DNA of 10,422 bases from JACRLI01 sp035542815 (GTDB lineage Bacteria > Eisenbacteria > RBG-16-71-46 > JACRLI01). A program made the position numbers and the translations under genes. Below, one piece after another: positions 1 through 7,900 of this stretch. The notes beneath the pieces were generated by a model. That model was not told where the DNA came from, did not search any database, and saw only the letters and a program-made list of their open reading frames with translations. Numbering within the stretch: the first letter of the stretch is position 1; each line of letters begins with the position of its first letter. The stretch is from positions 1 through 10,422 of the forward strand of contig DATKKS010000032.1 in assembly GCA_035542815.1 (NCBI GenBank), given 5' to 3'.

Positions 1-492
1 GTGCCGGCCGCGCACCTCCACCTGGTGGGGGCCGACCCGGGGCCGGAGGTGGTGGCCCTGGGGCGGCTGCCGGGGGTGACGCTGGTGGGGCGGGTGGAGG
101 ATCTGCGCCCGGAGCTGTCGGCCGCGCAGGTGTTCGCGTGCCCGCTCCAGGTGGCCTCCGGGCTGCAGAACAAGGTGCTGGAGGCGCTGGCCATGGAGCT
201 GCCGGCGGTGGTCACCCCGGTGGCGGCGGAAGGGCTGGAGCTGGCGGCCGGGCGGGACCTGTGGGTGTGCCCGGCCGGGCCCGAGTTCGCCGCCGGCCTG
301 GCACAGCTGCTGGAGGACGGGCCGGAGCGCGAGCGCCTGGCGCAGGCCGGGCGGGTGGCGGTGGCCGAGCGCTACACCTGGGATCGCGCCGCCGGGATGC
401 TGGAGGCCATCTACGCCGAGGTGATCGAGCGGGCCGCGGGCGGGCCGGGCCGGCCGTTGGCGGGGCGCGCAGCCCCCGGGTACGCCCCATGA
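1..492 (+). CDS. GT4 (GT-B) glycosyltransferase, C-terminal part only (5' end outside window)
   Basis: This is the C-terminal nucleotide-sugar-binding half of a retaining GT-B glycosyltransferase that would add one sugar to a lipid-linked polysaccharide intermediate at the cytoplasmic membrane face. Visible in order are a strand-turn segment (HLVGADPGPEV), the VTLVGRVEDL turn, then GLQNKVLEALAMELPAVVTP at about residues 54-73 of the fragment. That last segment is the family's donor-binding loop with the conserved glutamate, followed by AEGLEL and a C-terminal helix ending near YTWDRAAGMLEAIY. The pattern 'GxQNKVLEAxAMxxPVV' is what I remember from the sugar transferases of exosortase/EpsH-type clusters (TIGR03087-like); this is recall, not a search. 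The GTG at position 1 is only the window edge, and roughly the first 200-240 residues must lie upstream. The stop overlaps the next start as ATGA, so the two genes are probably translationally coupled. Confidence 0.85.
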   Translation: MPAAHLHLVGADPGPEVVALGRLPGVTLVGRVEDLRPELSAAQVFACPLQVASGLQNKVLEALAMELPAVVTPVAAEGLELAAGRDLWVCPAGPEFAAGLAQLLEDGPERERLAQAGRVAVAERYTWDRAAGMLEAIYAEVIERAAGGPGRPLAGRAAPGYAP

Positions 493-2588
493 ACGTGCTG
501 CGCCTGGCGCGCCGCGCTCGGGAGCTGGGCCCCGGGATGGTGGCCTTTCGGGTGGCGCAGCGGCTCCGCCGGCGCGCGGCCCGGGCGCGCGCGGACCTGG
601 CGGGCCCACGCCGGCCGGGCCGGGCGGAGCCGCCGGACTGGAGCCGCCGGGCGTTCTTCCTGTCCGAGGGGGACCGCGGCCCGCTGCGCGAACTGCTCGA
701 AGGGGCGTTCCCCGCGGCCCGCGGCGCGATCCTGGAGGAGGCCGAGGCGGCGCTGCGGGGCGAGGTGCAGCTGCTCACCGGCGAGCGGCACGCCTACGGG
801 GCGCGCGTGGACTGGCTCCGGGACCCGCGGGCCGCGGTGCCCGGGTGGCCGCTGGCGCACTTCACCCGGCTGGACCCGCTGCGCCTGGCGGAGCCGTGCG
901 ACATCAAGATCCCCTGGGAGGTGGGCCGCGGCACGCACCTGGTGCGCCTGGCCCAGGCCTGGTGGCTGACCGGCGAGGAGCGCTTCGCCGCCGCGGCCGC
1001 CGCGGGGATCGAGGACTTCACCCGCGAGAACCCGCCGGAGTTCGGGCCCCAGTGGATCACCCCCATGGAGGTGGCGCTGCGCCTGGTGCACTGGATCTGG
1101 GTGGACCGCCTGTGCACCGGGGCGGCGGCCTTCACCCCGGAGCTGCGCGGGCGGCTGTGGTGGGGGGTGCGGGAGGGCGCGCGGTTCATCGCGCGCTTCC
1201 CGGAGCGCGCGCCGGCCAGCGGGAACCACTACTGGTGCGACGGGTTGGGGTTGTGGTACGCGGGGCTGTTCCTGGGGCCCTCGGGGGGGCGGCTGGCGCG
1301 CCTGGGACGGCGCATCACCCTGGGGGAGCTGGCGGCGCAGGTGCACCCCGACGGGGTGAGCTTCGAGTGCAGCACCGGCTACCACCGGCTGGTGACCGAA
1401 CTCATGCTTCACGCGCTGCGCCTGGCGGAGCTGGAGGGCGAGCCGGCGGCCGCGGCGGTCCGCGACCAGGTGGCGCGCATGGTGGGCTTCACCGCCGAGA
1501 CCCTGCACCCCGGCGGGCGCGCGCCGCACCTGGGCGACCACGATGACGGGCGGGTGCTGCCGTTCGCGCCCCGGGCGCCCTGGGATCACCGGCACCTGCT
1601 GGCGGTCGGGGGGGTGCTGCTGGGGCGGGCGGACTGGCTGGCCGCGGGCCGCGGCGCGCTGGACGAGGCGGCCTGGCTGGCGGGGCCGGCGGCGGTGCGC
1701 GCGGCGCTGGCCGGCGGGGCGGGCGCGGGAGCGGCCGGTCCGCGCCCCGCGGTGGCCGGCTTCGCCCAAGGCGGGGTGTACGTGCTGCGCGCCGGGGAAG
1801 TGCACTCGGTGTGGGACGCCGGGCCGCTGGCCAAGCCCGGCGACGGCGTGCACGGCCACGCCGACACGCTCTCCGGAGAAGTGTCGGTGGCGGGGGTGCC
1901 GGTGGTGGTGGATTCGGGGACTTACGCCTACACCGCGGATCCGGCGGCCCGCAACCGGCTCCGCGGCACCGCCGCGCACAACGCGGTGCAGCTGGACCGG
2001 CTGGAGATGGCCGTGCCGGGGGAGGGCGAGGCGCTGTGGCGCTTCCTGGGCGACGTGCCCTGCGCGGTGCGCCGGGCGGGGGTGGAAGGCCCGGAGGCGG
2101 TGCTGGAGGCCTCCCACGACGGCTACGTGGACCGCGTGCCGGGCGCGCGGGTGGAGCGGGCGGTGCGCCTGGAGCTCACCGGCGCGCGGCTCGTGGTCAG
2201 CGACACCGTGGGCGGCGCGGGCCGGCACCGGGTCACGCTGCGCTGGCACCTGGGGCCGCTCGAATGGCGGGCCGGCGGCGAAGGCGAGTTCGTGGCCAGC
2301 GCCGCGCGGCGGCGCGTGGCGCTGGGCGCGCGGGTGGTGCGGCCGGCGGGCGGCGCGGCTGTGCCGGCGCGGCTGACCGCGGGCGAGTACAGCGAGCGCT
2401 GGGGCGAGCTGAGGCCGGCCCCGGTGCTGGAGCTGGAGGTGGTGGCCGAACTGCCGGTGATGTTCGAGACGGTGCTCACGGTGGACCCGCCGCCCGCGGC
2501 CGCGGCGGGAGAGGCTCCCGCGGGCGCGCGAGCCGGCGCGGAGCGCGGCACGCCGGGGCCCGGCGCGGGCGAGCGCGGAGGGCGCTGA
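489..2588 (+). CDS. Heparinase II/III-family protein (polysaccharide lyase-like)
   Basis: A 699-aa protein with an N-terminal alpha/alpha-toroid (about residues 90-400) and a C-terminal heparinase II/III beta-sandwich (about 440-650). Family members cleave uronic-acid-containing polysaccharides by beta-elimination. Characteristic blocks are all present: SGNHYWCDG with N246 and H247, STGYHR with Y298 and H299, HGHAD at 455-459, and RNRLRGTAAHN at 488-498. The last two are hallmarks of the C-terminal sheet. The start is the ATG in the ATGA overlap with the previous gene; it gives the N-terminus MNVLRLARRARELGPG typical of the polysaccharide-cluster subgroup. The frame is open upstream to 138 but there it only shadows gene 1. 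I see no signal peptide, which is odd for an enzyme expected to meet finished polymer outside the cytoplasm. The last 30 residues are a Pro/Ala/Gly-rich tail. The exact substrate and whether it is a true lyase are not readable from sequence. Confidence 0.9.
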   Translation: MNVLRLARRARELGPGMVAFRVAQRLRRRAARARADLAGPRRPGRAEPPDWSRRAFFLSEGDRGPLRELLEGAFPAARGAILEEAEAALRGEVQLLTGERHAYGARVDWLRDPRAAVPGWPLAHFTRLDPLRLAEPCDIKIPWEVGRGTHLVRLAQAWWLTGEERFAAAAAAGIEDFTRENPPEFGPQWITPMEVALRLVHWIWVDRLCTGAAAFTPELRGRLWWGVREGARFIARFPERAPASGNHYWCDGLGLWYAGLFLGPSGGRLARLGRRITLGELAAQVHPDGVSFECSTGYHRLVTELMLHALRLAELEGEPAAAAVRDQVARMVGFTAETLHPGGRAPHLGDHDDGRVLPFAPRAPWDHRHLLAVGGVLLGRADWLAAGRGALDEAAWLAGPAAVRAALAGGAGAGAAGPRPAVAGFAQGGVYVLRAGEVHSVWDAGPLAKPGDGVHGHADTLSGEVSVAGVPVVVDSGTYAYTADPAARNRLRGTAAHNAVQLDRLEMAVPGEGEALWRFLGDVPCAVRRAGVEGPEAVLEASHDGYVDRVPGARVERAVRLELTGARLVVSDTVGGAGRHRVTLRWHLGPLEWRAGGEGEFVASAARRRVALGARVVRPAGGAAVPARLTAGEYSERWGELRPAPVLELEVVAELPVMFETVLTVDPPPAAAAGEAPAGARAGAERGTPGPGAGERGGR
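2577..2582 (+). promoter_or_regulatory. Ribosome binding site for the second GT4 gene
   Basis: GGAGGG lies inside the last codons of the heparinase-type gene, 7 nt before the ATG at 2590. It supports that start and independent re-initiation across a 1-nt gap. Confidence 0.7.
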
Positions 2589-2589
2589 G

Positions 2590-3795
2590 ATGCGGGTGCT
2601 CTACGTGGTGCCCGACCCCGGGGTGACGCCGCGCGCGCGGGGTGGCGGGTTTCAGACCCACGTCTCCGAGACCATCCGCCACCTGGAGGCTCTGGGTCAC
2701 GAAGTGGCGCTGCTGGACAGCGGCCAGCTGGAGTTCGAGGCGGACGGTCGGCCGCGCGGCGGGCGGGCGTACGGCTGGAAGGAGCGGCTGCCGCGCCCGG
2801 TCCGGGTGGTGGGCCGGGACCTGCTGTACCTGCTGCACAACCGGCGCTTCGGGCCGCGCGTCGCGGAGTTCGCGGCCCGGCGCGGGCCGTTCGACGTGGT
2901 GTACGAGCGCTACCATGCCTTCGAGTGGGCGGTGGGGGCGTGGAGCCGCCGGGCCCGCCGGCCGTGGGTGGTGGAGTTCAACGCGTCGGTGGACGAGCTG
3001 AAGCTCCTGGGTGGCCTGGGGCTGGGCCGGGTGGGCCGGCGCATCGAGCGGTCCGTGGTGCGGCGGGCCAACCAACTGGTGGCGGTCTCGGGGGTGCTGG
3101 GCCGGGACCTGGAGCGCATGGGGGTGGCGTCGGAGCGGATCCACGTCCTGCACAACGGGGTGGATGAACTCCGCTTCCGGCCCGACCTGGATGGCAGCGA
3201 GGTGCGCCGGCAACTGGGCCTGGAGGGGCGCACCGTGGTGGGCTTCGTGGGCAGCTTCGCCGCCTACCACGGGGTGGACCTGTTCCTGGAGGCCGCGCGC
3301 AGGGTGGCGGGCGCCCGGCCGGGGGTGACGTTCCTGCTGGTCGGGGGCCGCGAGGGCAACCTGCGCTACGAGACGCTGCGCGCCGCGCACGCCGCGGCGG
3401 TGGAGGCGGGCCAGGTGGTGTTCGCGGGCGAGGTGGCGCACGCCCGCATTCCCGCCTACCTGGCGGCCATGGACGTGGCGGTGATCCCCATGGCCGCGGA
3501 CTATGGCTCCCCCACCAAGACCTTCGAGTACATGGCCATGGGGAGGGCGGTGGTGGCCCCGGCGGTGCCCGCGCTGCGCGAGGTGCTGGAGGATCGCCGG
3601 ACCGCGCTGCTCACCCGCCCGGGCGAGGTGGACGACCTGGTGCGCGCCTGTGGCGAGCGGGTGGCCGACGCCGGCCTGCGGCGCCGGCTGGGCGAGGCGG
3701 CTCGCGCGGAGGTGGTGGCGCGCCACACCTGGGCGGGCAACGCCCGGGCGATCCAGGCGGTGCTGGAGCAGGCGGTGGCGGAGGGGCCGCGGTGA
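2590..3795 (+). CDS. GT4 family glycosyltransferase
   Basis: A complete 401-aa GT-B glycosyltransferase, the normal length for family GT4, that would transfer a sugar from a nucleotide donor to the growing lipid-linked glycan in the cytoplasm. The N-terminal Rossmann domain opens with MRVLYVVPDPG and a glycine-rich acceptor loop (RGGGFQTHV, about 17-25), which is typical. The linker region has VVEFNASVDEL and VSGVLGRDLERMG. The C-terminal domain begins at RIHVLHNGVDELRF, continues with VGFVGSFAAYHGVD and FAGEVAHARIPAYLAAMDVAVIP, and contains the donor loop GSPTKTFEYMAMG (306-318) with E313. No signal peptide or membrane helix is seen. It sits 1 nt after the heparinase-type gene and overlaps the following gene by 4 nt (GTGA), so it is one member of a single operon. 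Donor and acceptor sugars cannot be assigned. Confidence 0.93.
   Translation: MRVLYVVPDPGVTPRARGGGFQTHVSETIRHLEALGHEVALLDSGQLEFEADGRPRGGRAYGWKERLPRPVRVVGRDLLYLLHNRRFGPRVAEFAARRGPFDVVYERYHAFEWAVGAWSRRARRPWVVEFNASVDELKLLGGLGLGRVGRRIERSVVRRANQLVAVSGVLGRDLERMGVASERIHVLHNGVDELRFRPDLDGSEVRRQLGLEGRTVVGFVGSFAAYHGVDLFLEAARRVAGARPGVTFLLVGGREGNLRYETLRAAHAAAVEAGQVVFAGEVAHARIPAYLAAMDVAVIPMAADYGSPTKTFEYMAMGRAVVAPAVPALREVLEDRRTALLTRPGEVDDLVRACGERVADAGLRRRLGEAARAEVVARHTWAGNARAIQAVLEQAVAEGPR
3780..3786 (+). promoter_or_regulatory. Ribosome binding site deciding the GTG start at 3792
   Basis: GGAGGGG ends 5 nt before the GTG at 3792, inside the end of the preceding glycosyltransferase gene. Together with the GTGA stop/start overlap it favours this non-ATG start. 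Confidence 0.65.
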
Positions 3796-4970
3796 GCGCC
3801 GAGGCCCGGGGCGAACCCGGCGGCGACCTCGCCGAGCGCGCCTTCCAGGCCGCGCTCCGCCTGCACGCTTTCCTGGAAGAGCGCTTCTGGGACGGCCGCA
3901 CCCTGGGCGGCCCGGACCAGGGAGTGCGCTGGCACCTGCGCGTCGGGCGTTTCGCCAAGAGCTACCTGCCGCTGCTGCAGGGCCGCGAGCGGCTGGTGTT
4001 CCGCCAGGGGCAGGGCTACTGGGCGCTGGCGAACGGGGCGCTGGCGCGCGCCACCGGCGAGGCCCGCTTCCGGGCGCTGGCGCTGGCGGTGGGCGAGGAG
4101 TGCCGGGACTCGCAACTGCCCGATGGATCGTGGGGCTACCCGATGCGTGCCCGCCGGCATCTCAAGGCCACGGTCGAGGGCGACTTCGCGGCGGTGGCGC
4201 TGCTCGAGGCGTACCAGGCGACCGGCGACGCGCGCTTCCGCGAGGCGGCGCTGGCGTGGCACCGCTTCCTGGAGGAGCGTATCGGCTACGAGCCGCACCC
4301 CTCGGGCGGGCTGGCAGTGCACTATTTCGACCGGCCCCGGGGGCTCGTGCCCAACAACTCCGCCGAGCTGGTGTGGATCCTGGGGCGGTACGCCACCGCC
4401 CTGGAGGACCGCGCGTTCCTGGCCCGGGTGCCGGCGCTGGAGACCTTCCTGGAGGCGGTGCAGTACCCCTCGGGCGAGCTGCCCTACGAGCTGCCCGGGA
4501 GGCACGACCCCCGCCACCAGCCGCACTACCTGTGCTACCAGTACAACGCCTTCCAGGCGCTCAAGCTGTGGTGGCACTTCGAGGCCCACGCGGACGCCCG
4601 GGCCGAGGCCCTGGCCCGGCGGATCACCGGCTACCTCAAGAGCGGGGTCCGCCCCAGCGGGGCGTCGCGCTGTGCCTGCGGGGTGGACCTGCCCGAGGTG
4701 GTGTACTACGCGGACGTTTTGGCGCTGGCGCTGCTGCTGGGAGCGCGCCACGGGGTGGCAGGCGCGGCGGAGCTCTCGGAGCGCGGGGTGGGCTGGGTGC
4801 TGTCGCGGCAGCTCCGCAACGGCGGCTTCCGCTTCTCCCGCGGGGACTACCGGGTTCTGGCCGACCGCCGCTTCTACCCGCGCAACCTGGCGATGACGCT
4901 GTTCCACCTGCTGGAGTGGGCCCGCCTGCGCGGCGCCCGCCCCCCGGGGAACGCCGGAGGGAGCCGGTGA
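3792..4970 (+). CDS. Predicted alpha/alpha-toroid protein of unknown function in polysaccharide operon
   Basis: I do not recognise a specific family. The 392-aa product is almost entirely amphipathic helical hairpins of about 50 residues joined by glycine/aromatic loops: QLPDGSWGY (108-116), QYPSGELPYEL (224-234), SGVRPSGASRCACG (284-297) and QLRNGGFRFS (340-349). Loops of the form Q-x3-G-x-W/F at helix ends are like the QW-type repeats of terpenoid-cyclase/prenyltransferase toroids. They also occur in six-hairpin glycosidases and in the helical domain of glucuronyl C5-epimerases. There is no signal peptide or membrane helix. It lies between two GT4 genes with 4-nt overlaps on both sides, so a role in making or modifying the same glycan is likely. 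Possible roles are epimerase, hydrolase/lyase or scaffold. Candidate catalytic residues (E229, E233, H- and Y-rich stretch HQPHYLCYQYN near 243-253) are guesses. A structure prediction and fold search would decide. Confidence 0.8.
   Translation: MSAEARGEPGGDLAERAFQAALRLHAFLEERFWDGRTLGGPDQGVRWHLRVGRFAKSYLPLLQGRERLVFRQGQGYWALANGALARATGEARFRALALAVGEECRDSQLPDGSWGYPMRARRHLKATVEGDFAAVALLEAYQATGDARFREAALAWHRFLEERIGYEPHPSGGLAVHYFDRPRGLVPNNSAELVWILGRYATALEDRAFLARVPALETFLEAVQYPSGELPYELPGRHDPRHQPHYLCYQYNAFQALKLWWHFEAHADARAEALARRITGYLKSGVRPSGASRCACGVDLPEVVYYADVLALALLLGARHGVAGAAELSERGVGWVLSRQLRNGGFRFSRGDYRVLADRRFYPRNLAMTLFHLLEWARLRGARPPGNAGGSR
4956..4963 (+). promoter_or_regulatory. Ribosome binding site deciding the GTG start at 4967
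   Basis: GGAGGGAG lies just before the GTG at 4967; its GGAGG core is 6 nt upstream. This supports the GTG that overlaps the previous stop as GTGA rather than a later start. Confidence 0.65.
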
Positions 4971-5971
4971 AGGTGCTGTGCGTCACCAACCTGTATCCCA
5001 CGCCGGAGCGGCCGGCCTGGGGCGCCTTCGTGCGCTCGCAGATGGAGTCGCTGCGGCCCCTGGGGGTGGATTTCGACCTGCTCCTGGTGCGGGGCTGGGA
5101 GAGCCGCTGGAACTACTGGTGGCAGCGGCGGGAGGTACGCGCGGCGCTGCGGCGCGGGTACGAGCTGGTGCACGTGCACTTCGGGCTCACCGGGGCGGTG
5201 CTGGAGGGGGTGCCCACCCCGGCGCTGGTGCTGTCCCTGTGCGGGGACGACCTCCTGGGCCGCTCTCGGCCCGACGGCTCCATCGCCGCCTCCAGCCGGC
5301 CGATGATGTGGCTCAGCCGGCGGCTGGCCCGGCGGGCCGACGCGGTGATCGTGAAGTCGGAGCACATGCGCCAGGCGCTGTTGCCGCTGCGCGAGGCGGT
5401 GGTGGTTCCGAACGGGGTGGACTTCGAGGTGTTCGTGCCGGCCCCCCAGGCCGAGGCGCGCCGGCGCCTGGGGTGGAACGAGGCCGAGCGCTGCGTGCTG
5501 TTCGCCGCCGACCCGGCGGTGGCGGCCAAGAACTACCCGCTGGCCGAGGCGGCGCTCCGCTGCCTCCTGGCCGGCGGCGTGGACGCCCGGCTGATGCCGT
5601 TCCACGGCCGGCCGCAGCGGGAGCTGGTGGACGCCATGAACGCTGCCGACGCGCTGCTGCTCACCTCCTGGGCGGAGGGCTCGCCCAACGTAGTCAAGGA
5701 GGCGATGGTGGTGGGCCTGCCGGTGGTCTCGGTGGACGTGGGGGACGTGCGCGAGCACCTGCAGGGGTGCGCGGGCTGCGCGGTGACCGAGCGCGCGGCG
5801 GGCCCGCTGGCGGCGGCGCTGCGGCCGCTGCTGGAGCGGCCGCGCCGCACCGACGGCCGTTCGCGCATGGAGCACCTGCGCAGCGAGCGGGTGGCCGAGC
5901 GGCTGCTCGGGGTGTACCGCCAGGCGCTGGACTCGCGCCGGGCCGGGCGGGCCGGGGACCGGGGGGCCTGA
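4967..5971 (+). CDS. GT4 family glycosyltransferase
   Basis: A complete 334-aa GT-B glycosyltransferase, slightly short for GT4. The N-terminus MKVLCVTNLYPTPERPAWGAFVRSQ is the classic GT4 opening, with a loop that contacts the acceptor. The motif LSLCGDDLLG (89-98) marks the subgroup that begins 'TNMYPxxxxPxxGxFV...' and has 'GDDL', common in exopolysaccharide clusters. The C-terminal domain has VVVPNGVDFEVF, FAADPAVAAKNYPLAE, and a complete EX7E motif, EGSPNVVKE, with E237 and E245 holding the donor. No membrane segment is visible, so it should act on the cytoplasmic membrane face. The gene starts with GTG within the stop of the toroid-protein gene and ends 6 nt before the amidotransferase gene. 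The donor sugar is not predictable. Confidence 0.92.
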   Translation: MKVLCVTNLYPTPERPAWGAFVRSQMESLRPLGVDFDLLLVRGWESRWNYWWQRREVRAALRRGYELVHVHFGLTGAVLEGVPTPALVLSLCGDDLLGRSRPDGSIAASSRPMMWLSRRLARRADAVIVKSEHMRQALLPLREAVVVPNGVDFEVFVPAPQAEARRRLGWNEAERCVLFAADPAVAAKNYPLAEAALRCLLAGGVDARLMPFHGRPQRELVDAMNAADALLLTSWAEGSPNVVKEAMVVGLPVVSVDVGDVREHLQGCAGCAVTERAAGPLAAALRPLLERPRRTDGRSRMEHLRSERVAERLLGVYRQALDSRRAGRAGDRGA

Positions 5972-5977
5972 CCGGCC

Positions 5978-7897
5978 ATGTGCGGGATCTGCGGGCTGTG
6001 GTACCCGGACCGGCGCCCGGTGGACGGCGCGCTGCTGCGGCGCATGAACGCCCGCATCGTCCACCGCGGGCCCGACGACGAGGGCTTCCACGAGGCGCCC
6101 GGGGTGGGCCTGGCCATGCGGCGGCTGGCGATCATCGACCTCTCGGGCGGGCACCAGCCCATGGCCACCGAGGACGGGGCGCTGTGGATCGTGTTCAACG
6201 GCGAGATCATGAACTTCCTGGAGGTGCGCGGCGAGCTGGAGGCCCTGGGCCACCGCTTCCGCACCCGCTCCGACACCGAGGTGTGCCTGCTGGGCTTCCG
6301 GCAGTGGGGGATGGACGCGTGGCCGCGCTTCGCCGGGATGTACGCGGCGGCGATCTGGGACGCCCGCGAGCGGCGCCTGGTGGTGGCCCGCGACCCGCTG
6401 GGGATCAAGCCGATGTACTACGCCGAGCTGGAGCCGGGGCTGGCCTTCGGCTCGGAGCTCAAGTGCCTGTTCGAGGTGGCCGGGGCGGTGGGGGAGCCCG
6501 ACCCGGCCGGGCTGGACGAGTACCTGGCGTACGGCTACGTGCACGCCCCGTACACCTTCTACACCCGGGCGCGGAAGCTGCTCCCCGGGCACGCGCTCGT
6601 GGTGCAGGAGGGCCGCCCGCCGCGCACCGAGCGCTTCTGGCGGATGCGCCTGGGCGGAGGGGCGGCGCGCTCCGAGCGGGCCTGGGAGGACGAGCTCCGG
6701 GAGCGCTTCCTGGACACCGTTCGCCGGCACCTCATCTCGGACGTGCCGCTGGGGGCGTTCCTCTCGGGCGGGGTGGACTCCAGCGCGGTGGTGGCCGCGG
6801 CGCGGCGCGCGCACGCCGGGCCGGTGCGCACGTTCACGGTGGGCTTCCGGGAGCAGGCGTTCAACGAGATGCCTTACGCGCGCCGGGTGGCGGAGCACCT
6901 GCGGACCGAGCACACCGAGGAGGTGGTGGACGCCGGCGACGCGGCTGCGGTGGTGCCCCGGCTGGCCCACCACTACGACGAGCCGTTCGCCGACTCCTCG
7001 GCCATCCCGACCTGGTACGTGTCGCAGGCCACCCGGCGGCACGTCACCGTGGCCCTTTCGGGCGACGGCGGGGACGAGCTGTTCGCGGGCTATCCGCGCT
7101 ACCTCAACGAGCGCTGGATGGGCCGCTGGCGGCGGGTGCCGGCACCGCTGCGGGCGCTGGCCCGGGGGCTGGCGGCGGCCGCGCCGCGCGGGCTGGGGCC
7201 GGGGCTCACCGAGTGGCGCCAGCGGGTGCTCAAGCGCCTGGCGGACGCGGAGCTGGCCGACACCTACCTGCGCTACTTCTCCAAGAACCAGCTGGCCGGG
7301 CCGGCGGTGCGCCGCTCCATCTACGCCCGGGACTACGCCGGCACGCTGGATCTGGACGGCGAGCTGGCCCGGTACGTGGCCCGCCACGCGCTGGCTCCGG
7401 TCAGCCGCGACCCGGTGGAGAACCTGCTGTACGTGGACACCGCGATGCGGCTGCCGGACGACATGCTGACCAAGGTGGACCGGGCCAGCATGGCGCACTC
7501 GCTCGAGGTGCGGGTGCCGTTCCTGGACCACACCCTGGTGGACTTCGTGGCCTCCATGCCGGTGGGCATGAAGCTGCGCGGGACCACCCGCAAGCACCTG
7601 CTCAAGAAGATCGTGCGCCCGTGGCTCCCGCCGGGGGTGCTGGACCGGCCCAAGCAGGGCTTCGCGGTGCCGTTGTCGAGCTGGTTCCGCGGGGGTCTGG
7701 GGCAGCTGGCCCTGGAGTGGCTTACCCGCAGCGGGGTGTTCCAGGACGGGCTGCTGGACCGGGCCGGGGTGCTGGGCGTGGTGGCCGAGCACGAGCAGGC
7801 CCGCGCCGACCACTCCTCGCTCCTGTACGCGCTGCTGATGCTGGCGGCCTGGAAGGAAGGTCCCGACCGGGTGCGGCGGGAACGGGCTAGGCCCTAG
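5978..7897 (+). CDS. Glutamine-dependent asparagine-synthetase-type amidotransferase (exopolysaccharide/exosortase-locus type)
   Basis: A 639-aa two-domain class II amidotransferase. The N-terminal glutaminase domain has the catalytic Cys2 (MCGICG), R49, the NGE trio at 74-76 and D99, all expected for glutamine binding and release of ammonia. The C-terminal synthetase domain carries the ATP pyrophosphatase loop SGGVDSS at 263-269 and SGDGGDE at 361-367, plus the LPDDMLTKVDRASM and EVRVPFLD blocks. All key residues look intact. True AsnB makes asparagine, but this length and its place at the end of a glycosyltransferase operon fit the paralogues in exosortase-linked polysaccharide loci (TIGR03108-like by recall). 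These are thought to amidate another substrate, possibly a sugar carboxylate as WbpS-type enzymes do in O-antigens. The start is the ATG giving Met-Cys, required because Cys2 must become N-terminal. Housekeeping AsnB remains a less likely alternative. Confidence 0.93.
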   Translation: MCGICGLWYPDRRPVDGALLRRMNARIVHRGPDDEGFHEAPGVGLAMRRLAIIDLSGGHQPMATEDGALWIVFNGEIMNFLEVRGELEALGHRFRTRSDTEVCLLGFRQWGMDAWPRFAGMYAAAIWDARERRLVVARDPLGIKPMYYAELEPGLAFGSELKCLFEVAGAVGEPDPAGLDEYLAYGYVHAPYTFYTRARKLLPGHALVVQEGRPPRTERFWRMRLGGGAARSERAWEDELRERFLDTVRRHLISDVPLGAFLSGGVDSSAVVAAARRAHAGPVRTFTVGFREQAFNEMPYARRVAEHLRTEHTEEVVDAGDAAAVVPRLAHHYDEPFADSSAIPTWYVSQATRRHVTVALSGDGGDELFAGYPRYLNERWMGRWRRVPAPLRALARGLAAAAPRGLGPGLTEWRQRVLKRLADAELADTYLRYFSKNQLAGPAVRRSIYARDYAGTLDLDGELARYVARHALAPVSRDPVENLLYVDTAMRLPDDMLTKVDRASMAHSLEVRVPFLDHTLVDFVASMPVGMKLRGTTRKHLLKKIVRPWLPPGVLDRPKQGFAVPLSSWFRGGLGQLALEWLTRSGVFQDGLLDRAGVLGVVAEHEQARADHSSLLYALLMLAAWKEGPDRVRRERARP

Positions 7898-7900
7898 GGC
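7891..7900. other. Palindrome holding both convergent stop codons
   Basis: GCCCTAGGGC is a perfect 10-bp palindrome. Its central CTAG supplies the TAG stop of the amidotransferase gene (7895-7897, +) and the TAG stop of the exonuclease gene (7894-7896 read on -). A second CTAG lies 7 bp upstream at 7887. No T-tract follows on either strand, so I see no separate terminator between the two convergent genes. Confidence 0.85.

Noticed and set aside
1..3. GTG at position 1 as a start codon for the first glycosyltransferase
   Set aside because: It is the window edge. The reading frame begins in the middle of the C-terminal GT-B domain, so the true start must lie upstream.
138..488. N-terminal extension of the heparinase-type protein back to 138
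   Set aside because: It overlaps the first glycosyltransferase in another frame and gives Gly/Ala/Arg low-complexity sequence. The ATG at 489 in an ATGA overlap is a normal operon junction.
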